Source: an uncultured Actinomycetes bacterium (GTDB lineage: Bacteria; Actinomycetota; Coriobacteriia; Coriobacteriales; Atopobiaceae). Taken from it: a stretch of DNA of 40,838 nucleotides. Shown in pieces: positions 1 through 9,187 of this stretch. Both the position numbers and the translations under genes were made by a program. Location of the stretch: positions 1 through 40,838 of the forward strand of contig ONMP01000005.1 of the NCBI GenBank assembly GCA_900318935.1, written 5' to 3'. The first letter of the stretch is position 1. The number at the start of each line of letters is the position of its first letter. The notes beneath the pieces are model-generated. The model was not told the DNA's origin. It saw only the letters and a list, made by a program, of their open reading frames with translations, and did no database searches.

Positions 1-54
1 TAGTATGGTCGCAAGGCGCATATGCGCACGATAACAGGATACTGGAGGCTCACA

Positions 55-480
55 ATGAAGTTGATAAAGTATGCACTCGGTGCTGTCGCCGGCGTAGCCG
101 CAGGCTTTGCCGCAGGTGTTATGCTTGCACCTCGTTCCGGGGCGGAGTCGAGGGCCATGGCATCGGATGCCGTCAACGACGCTTGGGATTCGGCAGTGGA
201 CACCTATGAGCGTGGACAGCAGGCCATGAGCGAGCGCTTCAGCGCTATGCGTCCCAATGCTGATGCAGACAACAACAGCGATGAGCTCCGTGCGAAGGTT
301 GACCTTGCACGTGAGCGCATGGATCAGCTGCGTGACTCCCTCTCGAACGTGGCAGAGCCCGCCGAGGAGGCTGTCGAGGCTGAGGAAGCGGTCGAGGCCG
401 ACGCAGATTCCATCGTACTCAAGGTCGTGGAGGCCGAGGAAGAAGAGGCCGAAGCTGACGCTGAGGAAGACGAAGAGTAG
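55..480 (+). CDS. YtxH-like small membrane-anchored protein
   Basis: A 141-residue protein. An N-terminal hydrophobic Ala/Gly/Val-rich segment (about residues 5-25) runs into a LAPRSGAE motif typical of YtxH-family proteins. The rest is a charged helical region that turns into an almost entirely Glu/Ala tail over the last 35 residues. The start is ATG 55, preceded by GGAGG at 44-48. An earlier in-frame ATG at 22 has no ribosome binding site and would spoil the membrane segment. YtxH proteins are linked to general stress or envelope stability, but no biochemical role is established. The next gene follows after 14 nt, so the two are probably cotranscribed. Confidence in the family is good; function is unknown. 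Confidence 0.8.
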   Translation: MKLIKYALGAVAGVAAGFAAGVMLAPRSGAESRAMASDAVNDAWDSAVDTYERGQQAMSERFSAMRPNADADNNSDELRAKVDLARERMDQLRDSLSNVAEPAEEAVEAEEAVEADADSIVLKVVEAEEEEAEADAEEDEE

Positions 481-494
481 GTCTTGCTTTCATC

Positions 495-1229
495 ATGCTA
501 CGAGTGAGTCAACTCATGCGTGTGCCGGTGCTAGTACCCAAGAAGGGTCGCAAAGGTGACCCGAGGAAGCTGGCGCCGGCAGATTTGTCTACCGTGGGAG
601 AGATACATCAAGTGGTTTTCGCCCCGGAGGGCGATCGCGTGGTGGGATATCTCGTTCGTCGTCCCGACGTGGGCGGCATGATCAAGCGGGAGGACGCCTT
701 CGTAGCCCTTGATGCGTGCGTGGCAAACAACGAGGGTCTTGTTGTGTCGGGGCCGGACGGACTTGATGATGACGCTCGCGAGCGTCTAGGCTTGGAATGG
801 GACGCATGCCTCATCTGGACTGGCATGGATGCGCGAACGAGCGATGGCAAGGAACTCGGCTGGGTTTCTGACGTTGAGTTCTATCCAAAGAGCGGCAAGG
901 TGAAATCGTTCTTTGTGGGGGATGGTAGCATCGCCAAGTCCCTGGTCGGTGACATGGTAATACCTGCCGATATGCTGCGCGGCTATCGTGACGGGTACAT
1001 GATTGTGGCGCCCGAGGCGGCACAACTGCAGCTGGCAGGAGGTCTTGCGGCAAAGGCTGGCGAAGGTTATGCAAAGGCGAAGCTAACTGGCAAACAAGTA
1101 GCACAGAAGGGTGCACGTGGGCTGGGCAGCATGCTAGGAAAGGCCAAAAAGAAGGGCAAGAAGCAGATCAACGGCACCAAAGGAATGTTTGGTTCCTTTA
1201 TGGATGAGTACAAGAAAGCCAGCAAGTAA
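495..1229 (+). CDS. PRC-barrel domain protein
   Basis: A 244-residue soluble protein with two successive PRC-barrel-like beta units. The first spans about residues 1-85, with STVGEIHQVVFAPEGDRVVG resembling the usual 'dG+v..v..d...g.v.gf.v' pattern. The second spans about residues 95-175, with a similar GKELGWVSDVEFYPKSGKVK stretch. A Gly/Lys-rich, strongly basic tail of about 60 residues follows. PRC barrels occur in RimM and in photosynthetic and RNA-processing proteins and generally serve as interaction modules. The basic tail would suit binding to nucleic acid or acidic polymers, which is inference. It lies directly downstream of the YtxH-like gene and converges on lemA with only 4 nt between stop codons. 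Confidence 0.75.
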   Translation: MLRVSQLMRVPVLVPKKGRKGDPRKLAPADLSTVGEIHQVVFAPEGDRVVGYLVRRPDVGGMIKREDAFVALDACVANNEGLVVSGPDGLDDDARERLGLEWDACLIWTGMDARTSDGKELGWVSDVEFYPKSGKVKSFFVGDGSIAKSLVGDMVIPADMLRGYRDGYMIVAPEAAQLQLAGGLAAKAGEGYAKAKLTGKQVAQKGARGLGSMLGKAKKKGKKQINGTKGMFGSFMDEYKKASK

Positions 1230-1233
1230 CCGC

Positions 1234-1752
1234 CTAACTGGTTAGTTGCTGGCGTGCGGTGTCTCCCACGGCATCGAAGCTTTGTCGCGCCAGAAACCTC
1301 CCACGGGCGATGAGGCTTTCTGGCAGCGTAATAATCGCCTGATTGTAGTTGTATACGCACTCATTGTAGCTCGCGCGGGCATAGGTGAGCTTTGCGTCGA
1401 TGTCATCGAGTTCCTCCTTGAGCTCCGGTTGCATTTCCAAAGACGGAAGCACGGAGTTGAGTACGCTGGTCAGCTCGGCAGAAGCGGACATCTTTGATTC
1501 GGGAGTGGTCGCGCTGGTGACGGCGGCTTGCATGCGTCCAAGGTAAGAAAGCGCCTCCGCCTGTTCGTCGTTCTGTGGCACCGTACCTTCGATGAGCTTT
1601 GGTATGAGTGCGCTCCGGCGTTCGAGCTGCTCGTCAAGGTCTTCCCATGCCTTCTCGCAAAGATTGTCTTTGCTTACGAGGTCCGTGTTTGTGCGCGTGT
1701 ACACTATGTACAACGCGGCGGCGACGACAATCACTAAGACAATTACAGCCAT
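1234..1752 (-). CDS. lemA: LemA family protein
   Basis: A 172-residue protein on the minus strand. One N-terminal membrane helix (residues 2-17) is followed by a long helical domain. The LemA hallmarks are visible: an early AWEDLDEQLERRSALIPKLI segment and a late YNECVYNYNQAIITLPESLI stretch. LemA proteins are membrane-anchored with the helical domain outside the cytoplasm; their precise role is unsettled. The length matches the family. The gene stands alone between the PRC-barrel gene, which converges on it, and a tRNA on the same strand upstream. Confidence 0.85.
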   Translation of the reverse strand: MAVIVLVIVVAAALYIVYTRTNTDLVSKDNLCEKAWEDLDEQLERRSALIPKLIEGTVPQNDEQAEALSYLGRMQAAVTSATTPESKMSASAELTSVLNSVLPSLEMQPELKEELDDIDAKLTYARASYNECVYNYNQAIITLPESLIARGRFLARQSFDAVGDTARQQLTS

Positions 1753-1818
1753 GAGATGTTCCTCCCACGGATGGTGACGAGAGCTGTGTAGCAGGGCACC
1801 CTTCTAGCGCAGTAAAAA

Positions 1819-1906
1819 TGGCGGAGGGGGCGGGATTCGAACCCGCGAGACCTTTCGGCCCGGCGGTTTTCAAGACCGCTGCATTCAACCACTCTGCCAC
1901 CCCTCC
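1819..1906 (-). tRNA. tRNA-Ser(UGA)
   Basis: Read on the minus strand, the acceptor stem GGAGGGG pairs with CCCCTCC, followed by discriminator G and an encoded CCA (1821-1819). The anticodon stem-loop is GCGGT-CTTGAAA-ACCGC with anticodon TGA. A long variable arm built around GGGCCGAAAGGTCTC follows, as expected for the type II serine tRNAs. The T-arm contains GTTCGAATC. The gene is followed on its own strand by a short T-run, consistent with simple termination. Confidence 0.95.
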
Positions 1907-1922
1907 GCAAGGGCGCAACGCT

Positions 1923-1930
1923 ATTATAAT
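1923..1930. promoter_or_regulatory. Overlapping divergent -10 elements (tRNA-Ser / hpt)
   Basis: The 8-nt palindrome ATTATAAT supplies a perfect TATAAT on the plus strand (1925-1930, towards hpt) and another on the minus strand (1923-1928, towards tRNA-Ser). Neither side has a convincing -35 at 17 nt. The minus-strand start would leave a tRNA leader of only about 10 nt. Assigned on position and sequence alone. Confidence 0.45.
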
Positions 1931-1968
1931 ACGATATGTTCACGCATGCATCAACGAAAGGAGTCCTC

Positions 1969-2520
1969 ATGTCCACACGCGTGCATCCCGACGTCGAAAC
2001 CGTCCTGCTCACGCAGGAGGACATCCAGTCCATCGTCACGCGCCTCGGTACGCAGATTTCGCAGGATTACGTGGACAAAAATCCCCTGATAATCACGGTC
2101 CTGCGTGGCGCCTTCGTGTTTACCGCCGATTTGCTTCGTGCGGTGACGGTACCCTGCTCTGTAGATTTTATGGCGGTATCAAGCTATGGTGATGGTGTGA
2201 AGAGCTCGGGTGTCGTGCGCATCGTCAAGGACCTTGACACAAAGGTCGAGGGTCATCACATCATCATCGCCGAAGACATTCTGGACTCTGGTCTGACGCT
2301 CTCATACCTGATTGGGCTTCTCAAGGCACGCAATCCGGCATCTGTCGAGATCGTCGCGTTTGCCGTCAAGGATATCCCGGGCAAGTCGGCATCCGTCGAT
2401 CCGCGATATGTCGGCACGCATGTGCCCAACGAGTTCATCGTAGGATACGGACTCGATTACGCCGAGCGTTATCGCAATCTTCCCTACGTCGGTATCCTCA
2501 AGCCCGAGGTCTACTCGTAA
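1969..2520 (+). CDS. hpt: Hypoxanthine phosphoribosyltransferase
   Basis: A 183-residue purine salvage enzyme that converts hypoxanthine (and usually guanine) plus PRPP to IMP or GMP. The PRPP-binding motif is clear as HIIIAEDILDSGLTL (the acidic pair followed by DSGxT), and the C-terminal FIVGYGLDYAERYRNLPYVG block is typical of bacterial HPRT. The start is ATG 1969, preceded by AAAGGAG at 1957-1963. An upstream in-frame ATG at 1936 lacks such a site. hpt next to ftsH is a widely conserved arrangement in Gram-positive bacteria and Actinobacteria. Confidence 0.95.
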   Translation: MSTRVHPDVETVLLTQEDIQSIVTRLGTQISQDYVDKNPLIITVLRGAFVFTADLLRAVTVPCSVDFMAVSSYGDGVKSSGVVRIVKDLDTKVEGHHIIIAEDILDSGLTLSYLIGLLKARNPASVEIVAFAVKDIPGKSASVDPRYVGTHVPNEFIVGYGLDYAERYRNLPYVGILKPEVYS

Positions 2521-2654
2521 GTCGTATCGTGAACAGCGGCTTCCTACGGTAGCTTCCCAATTTGACGATTCTCTAGCGGCGAGTTGGGTGGGGTTTCTCT
2601 TGTGCCCCAAACGGGTAAGATGTCCCCTATATGCCTATTTGACAGGAGAGTCTC

Positions 2655-4556
2655 TTGCCCGAAGATAACAACAACCACAACTTTCCCGAGCTTACGCCGC
2701 AGGGGCGCAAGCGCGGATTCGTCTACATCGCCATCCTATTGGTTTTTTTCGCCTACTTGATCATCTCACGTGGTCAGGTCTTTGGCGCGCGGCAGCCTGA
2801 CGTTCTCGCCACCAGCGAGTTCGTCACGGCCGTCAAGGAAGACCGCGTCAAAGAGGTCACATACAAGGTCGAGAACAAGTCGCTTTCTGGCAAGTACTAC
2901 AAGACCTCGGGCGACAAAGAGGGTGGCAAGGTCTCCGAGTTCAGGTCCACGTATGTGGGTGAGGACAATCTCGACGAGCTCATGGCCCGCCATACCGACG
3001 TGCGCTTTGATGTGGACGCAACCACCAGCGAGCTCTGGGAGACGTTGCTCATCTCGGTGCTGCCCACCGTGATCATGATTGCCATCATCGTCTACTTCAT
3101 GAATCAGATGCAGGGTCAGAACGGACGTGCCATGAACTTCGGTCGGGCTCGCGTAAAGAATGACGAAGGGTCGCGGCCTGATGTCAAGTTCGAGGATGTG
3201 GCCGGTATCGACGAGGTAGTTGAGGAGCTCAAGGAGGTGCGTGACTTCCTCGCGGAGCCAGAGCGCTTCCAAAAGATGGGCGCAAAGATTCCTCGCGGCG
3301 TGCTTCTCATGGGCCCTCCGGGCACGGGCAAGACATTGCTCGCCAAGGCAGTAGCCGGCGAGGCAGGTGTGCCGTTCTTCTCGATATCCGGCTCCGACTT
3401 CGTGGAGATGTTCGTGGGTGTCGGTGCCTCACGCGTGCGCGACCTCTTCAAACAGGCCAAGGACGCATCCCCCTCCATCATCTTCATCGACGAGATCGAC
3501 GCGGTGGGACGGCAGCGCGGAGCGGGCCTTGGTGGTGGCCACGACGAGCGCGAGCAGACGCTCAACCAGCTGCTCGTCGAGATGGACGGTTTCGAGGACA
3601 ACACCGCCGTCATCCTCATCGCCGCTACGAACCGCCCCGACATCCTCGACCCCGCACTTCTTCGCCCGGGGCGCTTTGATCGACAGATCACCGTGGATCG
3701 ACCCGACGTGAAGGGGCGCGAGCAGATTCTACATGTGCATTCGGAGCATAAGCCACTCGAGCCAAACATCGATTTTGCGGCCCTTGCCAAGCTCACACCA
3801 GGCTTTACGGGCGCTGACCTCGCAAACCTTATGAACGAGGCCGCGCTACTGGCCGCGCGTCGTCACAAGAGCGCCATCTCGATGACCGAGATCGAGGAAG
3901 CTATGGAGCGCGTTATCGCAGGACCAGAAAAGAAGTCCCGTGTCATGACGGAGACGGAGCGACGCACGATCGCCTACCACGAGTGCGGCCATGCACTCGT
4001 GGGACATGTGCTCGAGAACTCCGATCCCGTGCACAAGATCAGCATCATCTCGCGCGGACGGGCGCTTGGCTACACGCTTCAGCTGCCCGAGGAGGATCAT
4101 TTCCTCGAGACGCGCAACGGCATGCTCGACCAGATTGCCGTGCTGCTCGGCGGTCGTACGGCAGAGGAGCTCTTCTGCGATGACATCACGACGGGCGCCA
4201 GCAACGACCTCGAGCGCGCGACGAAGATGGCGCGCGAGATGGTGACGCGCTACGGCATGAGTGAGGAGCTGGGCACCCAGGTGTTCGGCGAGGCACAGCA
4301 TGAGGTATTCCTTGGCCGCGACTGGGCGAACCACAATGACTTGGCGGCTGAGACCTCCAAGCGCATCGACGACGAAGTCGAGCGCATCATGCGTGAGGCA
4401 CACCATCGCGCGGAGGACGTCCTCTCTGAGCGTCGCGATCAGATGAATACGATGGCGGGCGTACTCCTTGAGCGTGAGACGGTCGAGGGCGAGATCGTCC
4501 AAGCCCTGCTTGACGACACCTGGAACGAGTACCGGGCGACACATCCCACCGTCTAA
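2655..4556 (+). CDS. ftsH: ATP-dependent zinc metalloprotease FtsH
   Basis: A 633-residue membrane protease for quality control of membrane and regulatory proteins. Order of domains: membrane helix at about 22-40; extracytoplasmic domain; second helix at about 127-148 ([19 protein letters not shown]); AAA ATPase; peptidase domain. Walker A is GPPGTGKT with Lys226, Walker B is IIFIDEID, and the second region of homology contains [20 protein letters not shown]. The zinc site is HECGH (His442, Glu443, His446), with Cys where most FtsH proteins have Ala. The start is TTG 2655 behind AGGAG at 2644-2648; no better ATG exists. Length and order are normal for FtsH. Confidence 0.97.
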   Translation: MPEDNNNHNFPELTPQGRKRGFVYIAILLVFFAYLIISRGQVFGARQPDVLATSEFVTAVKEDRVKEVTYKVENKSLSGKYYKTSGDKEGGKVSEFRSTYVGEDNLDELMARHTDVRFDVDATTSELWETLLISVLPTVIMIAIIVYFMNQMQGQNGRAMNFGRARVKNDEGSRPDVKFEDVAGIDEVVEELKEVRDFLAEPERFQKMGAKIPRGVLLMGPPGTGKTLLAKAVAGEAGVPFFSISGSDFVEMFVGVGASRVRDLFKQAKDASPSIIFIDEIDAVGRQRGAGLGGGHDEREQTLNQLLVEMDGFEDNTAVILIAATNRPDILDPALLRPGRFDRQITVDRPDVKGREQILHVHSEHKPLEPNIDFAALAKLTPGFTGADLANLMNEAALLAARRHKSAISMTEIEEAMERVIAGPEKKSRVMTETERRTIAYHECGHALVGHVLENSDPVHKISIISRGRALGYTLQLPEEDHFLETRNGMLDQIAVLLGGRTAEELFCDDITTGASNDLERATKMAREMVTRYGMSEELGTQVFGEAQHEVFLGRDWANHNDLAAETSKRIDDEVERIMREAHHRAEDVLSERRDQMNTMAGVLLERETVEGEIVQALLDDTWNEYRATHPTV

Positions 4557-4673
4557 TGGTTGGCGCGCATGGCTTCCTTATACGATGTCTGCTTTTTGTT
4601 GTCTTATGCAGCAAAGACACGCCTTGTGCTAGCATTGGTAGTTCCGTGAACGACGAGGAATTCGGAGAAACAC

Positions 4674-4817
4674 ATGAAGAATCGCACCCACAAACTCCTT
4701 GCGCTTGTTCTGGCCATCACCTTGGGCTTCGCGTCCCTGAGCCTCACGGGCTGTGGCGGCTCGAAGCAGGAGCAGGATAACTGCTACGGCGAAGACATGC
4801 CCGTCATCAACCAATAG
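4674..4817 (+). CDS. Micro-lipoprotein at the head of the dlt operon
   Basis: A 47-residue open frame. It has a basic N-terminus (MKNRTHK), a hydrophobic stretch, and a lipobox LTGC at about residues 24-27, then only about 20 mature residues (GGSKQEQ, DNCYGEDMPVINQ). This fits a lipid-anchored exported peptide. GGAGAAA lies 7-10 nt upstream of ATG 4674, and dltA begins 8 nt after the stop, so it is probably the first gene of the dlt operon. I do not recognise a family. Its position is where some Firmicutes carry dltX, but the true dltX here is at the other end of the operon. Confidence 0.65.
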   Translation: MKNRTHKLLALVLAITLGFASLSLTGCGGSKQEQDNCYGEDMPVINQ

Positions 4818-4825
4818 GAACCTAC

Positions 4826-6366
4826 ATGTTTGGCAGCGAGCTCGTTGACGCCATCGACGGTCAGGCGCGTGTGCATCCCGATCGCGTGGCATTTTGCAAC
4901 AGCGAGGGCGAGCGCATCACCTATGTCGAACTGAGCGACAGATCCAATGCGCTCGCGTGCTGGTTGGCTGATTCCGACCATGTGGCACCGGGCGTCCCTG
5001 TCGTGCTCTTTGGTCACAAGTCGCCCTTCATGCTGACGTGCATCCTTGCGTGTGCGAAGTCAGGACATCCCTATGCACCGGTAGACACGGTGTATCCGAC
5101 TGATCGTGTGGCGCGTATCGTGGAGCAGGTGGGGAATACCCTGCTCATAGACACGACGGCTAATGACGCGGCCAGGGCTGCCGCGGTGGCGGCCCCGCGC
5201 GTCTCGCTTGACGACCTGTGCGACATCTGCGCGCAGACGGTCACACAGGAAGCGGTCGAGGCACTGCCCGGCACGAGACGTGACCGGACCTTCTATATAC
5301 TCTTTACCTCTGGCTCAACGGGCGATCCTAAGGGTGTGGAGATTACGGGCGAGTGCGTGGATGAGTTCTCGCGCTGGATGATGAGCGACTACGTCTTTGA
5401 GGAGGATGGTGTGCGTACGTGGTTCAACCGCACTCCTTACTCCTTCGACGTGAGCATCACAGATCTCGTCTGCGGTACCACACGCGGTGATACCATGTTC
5501 GCTCTTGAGGCCGAGGCCGATGCCAGCCTGGCAAAGACCTTCGAGGCGTTGGCTGATTGCGATGCTACCGATTGGGTATCAACACCTTCGTTTGTGGAGC
5601 AGTGCTTGGCTGACGCTGCGTACGACGCGACACTGATGCCTCGCCTCAAGCGCATGCTGCTGGCGGGTTAAACGCTGCGTCCTGCCACCGTGCGCGAAGT
5701 CAAGCGTCGCTTCCCTGGGATTCATGTCTACAACGGCTATGGCCCCACCGAGTCGACCGACCTAGTGACCCTCTGCGAGATTACCGACGAGATGCTGGAG
5801 AACGACCTTGCTCTGCCCATCGGCTACGCAAAGACGGGATCCGACCTCGTGGTACTTGAGGAGAGCCGGGAGAGCTGTTTGTCGCGGGTAACACCGTTGC
5901 GAGAGGCTACTACGGAAGGCCTGATCTCACTCAGGCCGCCTTTGGAGTGTGTCCGGAATCGCTTGCTCAGGGACGCCGCTCGTATCGCACGGGTGACGAG
6001 GTGACTCGTGAGTCGAACGGGCTCTACTATTTCCATGGCAGGCTCGATTTGCAGATTAAGCTCCATGGTTACCGCATCGAACTGGGCGACATCGAGTCGA
6101 CGCTCGTGTCGACGCCGCTTGTCCACATGGCGTGCGTGCTGCCTGTCGTGCGCGACGGATCGATTCACCATCTCACGGCGTTTGTCGTACCTACAGAGGC
6201 GGCTACTGGCCGTGGGCTCAAACTCACCCGTCAGATCAAGTCGTTGGTGCGTGGCATGCTTCCTTCATATATGATTCCACGAACCTTCAGGTATCTGGAC
6301 GAGATGCCGCTCAATACCAACGGCAAGGCTGACCGCAAAGCTCTTTCGGCTCTCATTGACGCATAG
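4826..6366 (+). pseudogene. dltA: dltA, D-alanine--carrier protein ligase, two disabling lesions
   Basis: DltA adenylates D-alanine and loads it onto DltC. The protein is recognisable end to end: the FTSGSTGDPKG ATP loop, WFNRTPYSFDVS, NGYGPTEST, YRTGDE, and a C-terminal NTNGKADRKAL with the conserved Lys. It is not one open frame. A TAA at 5669-5671 interrupts LLAG-[stop]-TLRPATV where DltA normally reads GE; one base change (GAA to TAA) would explain it. A second lesion at about 5871-5874 (GAGAG, apparently a 2-nt duplication) shifts the frame, after which ELFVAGNT...ARGYYGRPDL continues in another frame to the stop at 6366. The total span, about 513 codons, is normal for DltA. Sequencing error cannot be excluded for either lesion alone. 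Confidence 0.88.
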
Positions 6367-6375
6367 GCGGCACGC

Positions 6376-7469
6376 ATGGACTTTTTCGTCGAGCCAGCGT
6401 TCTTTGTGCTCTGTTTGCCCATCGTCGCAGTGGCGTTCGTGCTCGGCGTCTTGGGTAGGCCGCTCGGACGCTACGCACTTGGTGCGTCGGTTCTCATGCT
6501 GTTCCTGCTCTTCTTCCGCACGCCAGCGGCGCTCATTTATGCCGTGGCATATCTGGTCGTTTCGTTAGGATTGTACAGATTCTGCCGCTCGTGGCATACA
6601 AGGTGGGGGTGCTCATCACGCCGGACTTCCCCGGTTTCTTGGGCATCTCCTATATCACCTTCAAGGCGACGCAGGTGCTGCTCGAGGTGCATGACGGCCT
6701 TATCGACGATATGACGACGCTCGAATACCTTGGCTTCTTGTGCTTTTTCCCCACCTTTACGTCGGGACCAATCCAGCGGAGTCGGACTTTCGTGCAGGAC
6801 CTCCGCACACCGCTCACTCGAGACGCCTATCTAGAGAGGTTCTATCGGGGGGCAGGTTGGTTCGTGGTCGGTGCGCTTTACAAGTTCGTAGGCGCGGCAC
6901 TTGCGCAGTGGTTTATGTGGTTTGTGCCTGCCGCGGTGGGGCAGGGAGCACTCGGTTGGCTGATCGAGGTGCTCGGCTACGGGCTGTACCTGTTCTTTGA
7001 CTTTGCCGGTTACTCGGACATGGCGATGGGTCTGGGCCTTGCGCTGGGCGTCGAGGTGCCGCGCAACTTCCGGGCGCCGTTCGTGGCGACAGACATCAAG
7101 GAATTCTGGGATCGCTGGCACATCTCGCTCTCCACGTGGCTGCGCGATTTCGTGTTCATGCGCTTCTCTCAGTTTGCCCTGAGCCGGAAGCTCTTTAAGT
7201 CACGCGTCACGACGGCCTGCGTGGGCTTCATGATCAACATGACGCTCATGGGCCTCTGGCATGGCATAACCTTGGATTACTTCGTGTACGGCATCTATCA
7301 CGGTCTGCTCTTGGCCGGATGTCACTACATGCAAAAGAACTGGAAGTTCTACAAGCAGCATCGTCGCGATCGTTGGTTCCGCGTGACGTCGTGGGCCGTG
7401 ACCATGGTGGCGGTGTTCTTTGGCTTTGCGTTGTTTGGCGGATACGTAATCAGTCCGTTGCTTGGCTAA
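6376..7469 (+). pseudogene. dltB: dltB, MBOAT D-alanyl transferase, internal deletion and frameshift
   Basis: DltB is the membrane-bound O-acyltransferase that passes D-alanine from DltC across the membrane. The N-terminal helices start at ATG 6376 in one frame (MDFFVEPAFFVLC...) and reach LGLYRF. The rest (LPLVAYKVG, LGISYITFKATQ, FFPTFTSGPIQRS, FDFAGYSDMAMG, EFWDRWHISLSTWLRDF, LMGLWHGIT with the catalytic His) lies in another frame from about 6579 to 7469. Compared with family members, some 20-40 residues are missing at the junction (6576-6581), so a deletion not divisible by three is the likely cause. Translation from GTG 6591 would give only a DltB lacking its first helices. It begins 9 nt after dltA. 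Confidence 0.85.
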
Positions 7470-7496
7470 GGCGCGGACTTTCGAGAGGAGAAACTT

Positions 7497-7736
7497 ATGG
7501 CGGACATTCGACAGCAGATTATCGACCTCGTAGCCGATATCACCGACGAGCCGGACGTAGCGGACGAGCCGGATCTGGATCTCTTTGAAGAGGAGATTTT
7601 GGATTCCATGGCGGCAATCGAGCTGCTAGTGGCCATCAAGGACGAGTTTGGTGTATCCATCGCGCCGACCGAGCTCGAGCGTTCCGAGATGAATACGCTC
7701 AACAAGATCGTAGCGCGTGTGAGCGAGCGCCTGTAG
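7497..7736 (+). CDS. dltC: D-alanyl carrier protein DltC
   Basis: A 79-residue acidic carrier protein. The 4'-phosphopantetheine attachment site is ILDSMAAIELL with Ser37, and the length is exactly that of known DltC. It receives D-alanine from DltA and presents it to DltB. The start ATG 7497 has GAGAGGAGA just upstream. The frame is intact although both upstream partners are broken, so as annotated it could not be charged by the local DltA. Confidence 0.95.
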   Translation: MADIRQQIIDLVADITDEPDVADEPDLDLFEEEILDSMAAIELLVAIKDEFGVSIAPTELERSEMNTLNKIVARVSERL

Positions 7737-7744
7737 GGGAGCGC

Positions 7745-8908
7745 ATGGATTCACGCGTCTTGCATGGAAGGCTCATCGCCTTTGCCGGAGGTGTCGCGAT
7801 AGCGCTTGTGGTCGTGGTGGGATACTCCGTGGCGTTGCCCGCCCAGTCGGAGCATGACGAAAGTGTCGACTATGGGTACGTGTACTCGGGGACCAAATCT
7901 TCGAGTGTGGACTTCGTGCGGGCAAACCTGCGGGACGATTCGCTGCTGGTGTTAGGCTCCTCTGAGTTTTCCACGCCAGCACGTCAGGTGCCGCAGGTAC
8001 CCTCCCAGGTGATTGGTGCGCATAACTATGGCCTGCGTCTCATGCTGGTTGGAGAGGCATTCGACCAATGCCTCTGGCACTCCATTGCGATAGGCGCGCT
8101 TTCCGATGGGGGGCTTCCGCACAACAAGGTCGCGCTCATCGTAGGCCTCGGTCAGTACACCGACGGCGGTCTGGACAACGCAAGCTTCGGCGAACGTTTC
8201 TCGTATCCCCTGTACGAGGCGTTTTGTGCCAACGAAGCCGTGCCTGAGGAGGCTCGTACCTATGTGCGACGCCGCCTTGAGGAGCAGGGCATCGATGAGG
8301 CGACCCTGCGTGCAGCATCGCCGGCCGATCCCCTGTCCAGCGTCGACGGGCATGTCTTTGACGCCATGGGTGATTTGCGCTTGCGCAACGACCTGGATGG
8401 CGTACGCTCACAGGGCATCCCGATGGCGCAGGGCACACTCGAGCAGCCTGACTGGGATGCGATGCGTGCGGAGGCGTTAGTCACTGCCCAGACCATGAGC
8501 ACGACTAACGACTGGGGAGCGGAGGACGAGTTCTATACCACGCAACTTGGCCCCGCTCTCGACTCGCTTGCAGGTGCCCGTGCAGGGGAGACCTACACCG
8601 ATACGCCGGAGTACGATGACCTGAACTGCTTCCTCGACGTGTGCGATGCTTGTGGCGTGCAGCCCCTCATCGTCATCGAGCCGGTCATGGGACCCTACTA
8701 CGATCACATTGGCATCAATCTCGAGACGCGTACTGCCGCCTACCAGCGCATTCGCGACGTGGTGGCGGCACATCCCAGTGCGCGGCTTGCGGACTTCTCA
8801 GACAGGGAGTACGAGAAGTACTTCCTCTTTGACATCGTCCACTTTGGTTGGACGGGATGGATTGACGCTCAAAGAGCTCTCTACGAGTTTGCCACGGAGG
8901 TGGGCTAA
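7745..8908 (+). CDS. dltD: DltD, final transferase of teichoic-acid D-alanylation
   Basis: A 387-residue SGNH-like protein with an N-terminal membrane anchor (residues 9-31); the rest is extracytoplasmic. The nucleophile motif is LGSSEFS (residues 70-76) and the C-terminal Asp/His pair is DIVHFGW (His366), which match the Ser and His of characterised DltD. DltD takes the acyl group from DltX and moves it to lipoteichoic acid. The gene is open and begins 8 nt after dltC. Confidence 0.93.
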   Translation: MDSRVLHGRLIAFAGGVAIALVVVVGYSVALPAQSEHDESVDYGYVYSGTKSSSVDFVRANLRDDSLLVLGSSEFSTPARQVPQVPSQVIGAHNYGLRLMLVGEAFDQCLWHSIAIGALSDGGLPHNKVALIVGLGQYTDGGLDNASFGERFSYPLYEAFCANEAVPEEARTYVRRRLEEQGIDEATLRAASPADPLSSVDGHVFDAMGDLRLRNDLDGVRSQGIPMAQGTLEQPDWDAMRAEALVTAQTMSTTNDWGAEDEFYTTQLGPALDSLAGARAGETYTDTPEYDDLNCFLDVCDACGVQPLIVIEPVMGPYYDHIGINLETRTAAYQRIRDVVAAHPSARLADFSDREYEKYFLFDIVHFGWTGWIDAQRALYEFATEVG

Positions 8909-8909
8909 C

Positions 8910-9092
8910 ATGGCGCGCAAGGCAAAGAAGCGGACTACTCGAGACCGTTTCGACGCATGGACGGCGAAGAATCCGATGCTCGCGAATACTCTCGTGGGCC
9001 TCTCGGTCGCTGGCGGCCTGATAGGGCTGTTCCTCTTTGTGACATTCTCGGGGTTCGGCTCGTCGGCAGAGTTCATCTACAATCAGTTCTGA
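8910..9092 (+). CDS. dltX: DltX, acyl-shuttle microprotein
   Basis: A 60-residue single-pass protein. The basic cytoplasmic N-terminus (MARKAKKRTTRDRF) is longer than in Firmicutes DltX. A membrane helix follows at about 28-48 and then the extracytoplasmic end FIYNQF (residues 55-60, Tyr57). This C-terminal hexapeptide is the hallmark of DltX: in S. aureus and S. thermophilus its tyrosine carries the D-alanyl group from DltB to DltD. ATG 8910 lies one base after the dltD stop, with GGAGGTGGG at 8896-8904 as ribosome binding site. DltX is usually upstream of dltA or beside it; here it closes the operon. Confidence 0.88.
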   Translation: MARKAKKRTTRDRFDAWTAKNPMLANTLVGLSVAGGLIGLFLFVTFSGFGSSAEFIYNQF

Positions 9093-9187
9093 TGTTGGCG
9101 GAAGTGTTCGGCCAGCTTTCGTGAGTCAAGAGTTACGTGCGCATATCGGATTTGCGCAAATGAAAGATAGGCGGATTAGGCAAAGAA

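Noticed and set aside
4826-7469. Explaining all dltA/dltB lesions as simple sequencing errors
   Set aside because: One lesion is a substitution, one a 2-nt change and one a larger deletion, while neighbouring genes are clean. Errors remain possible for single sites but not as the likeliest cause of all three.
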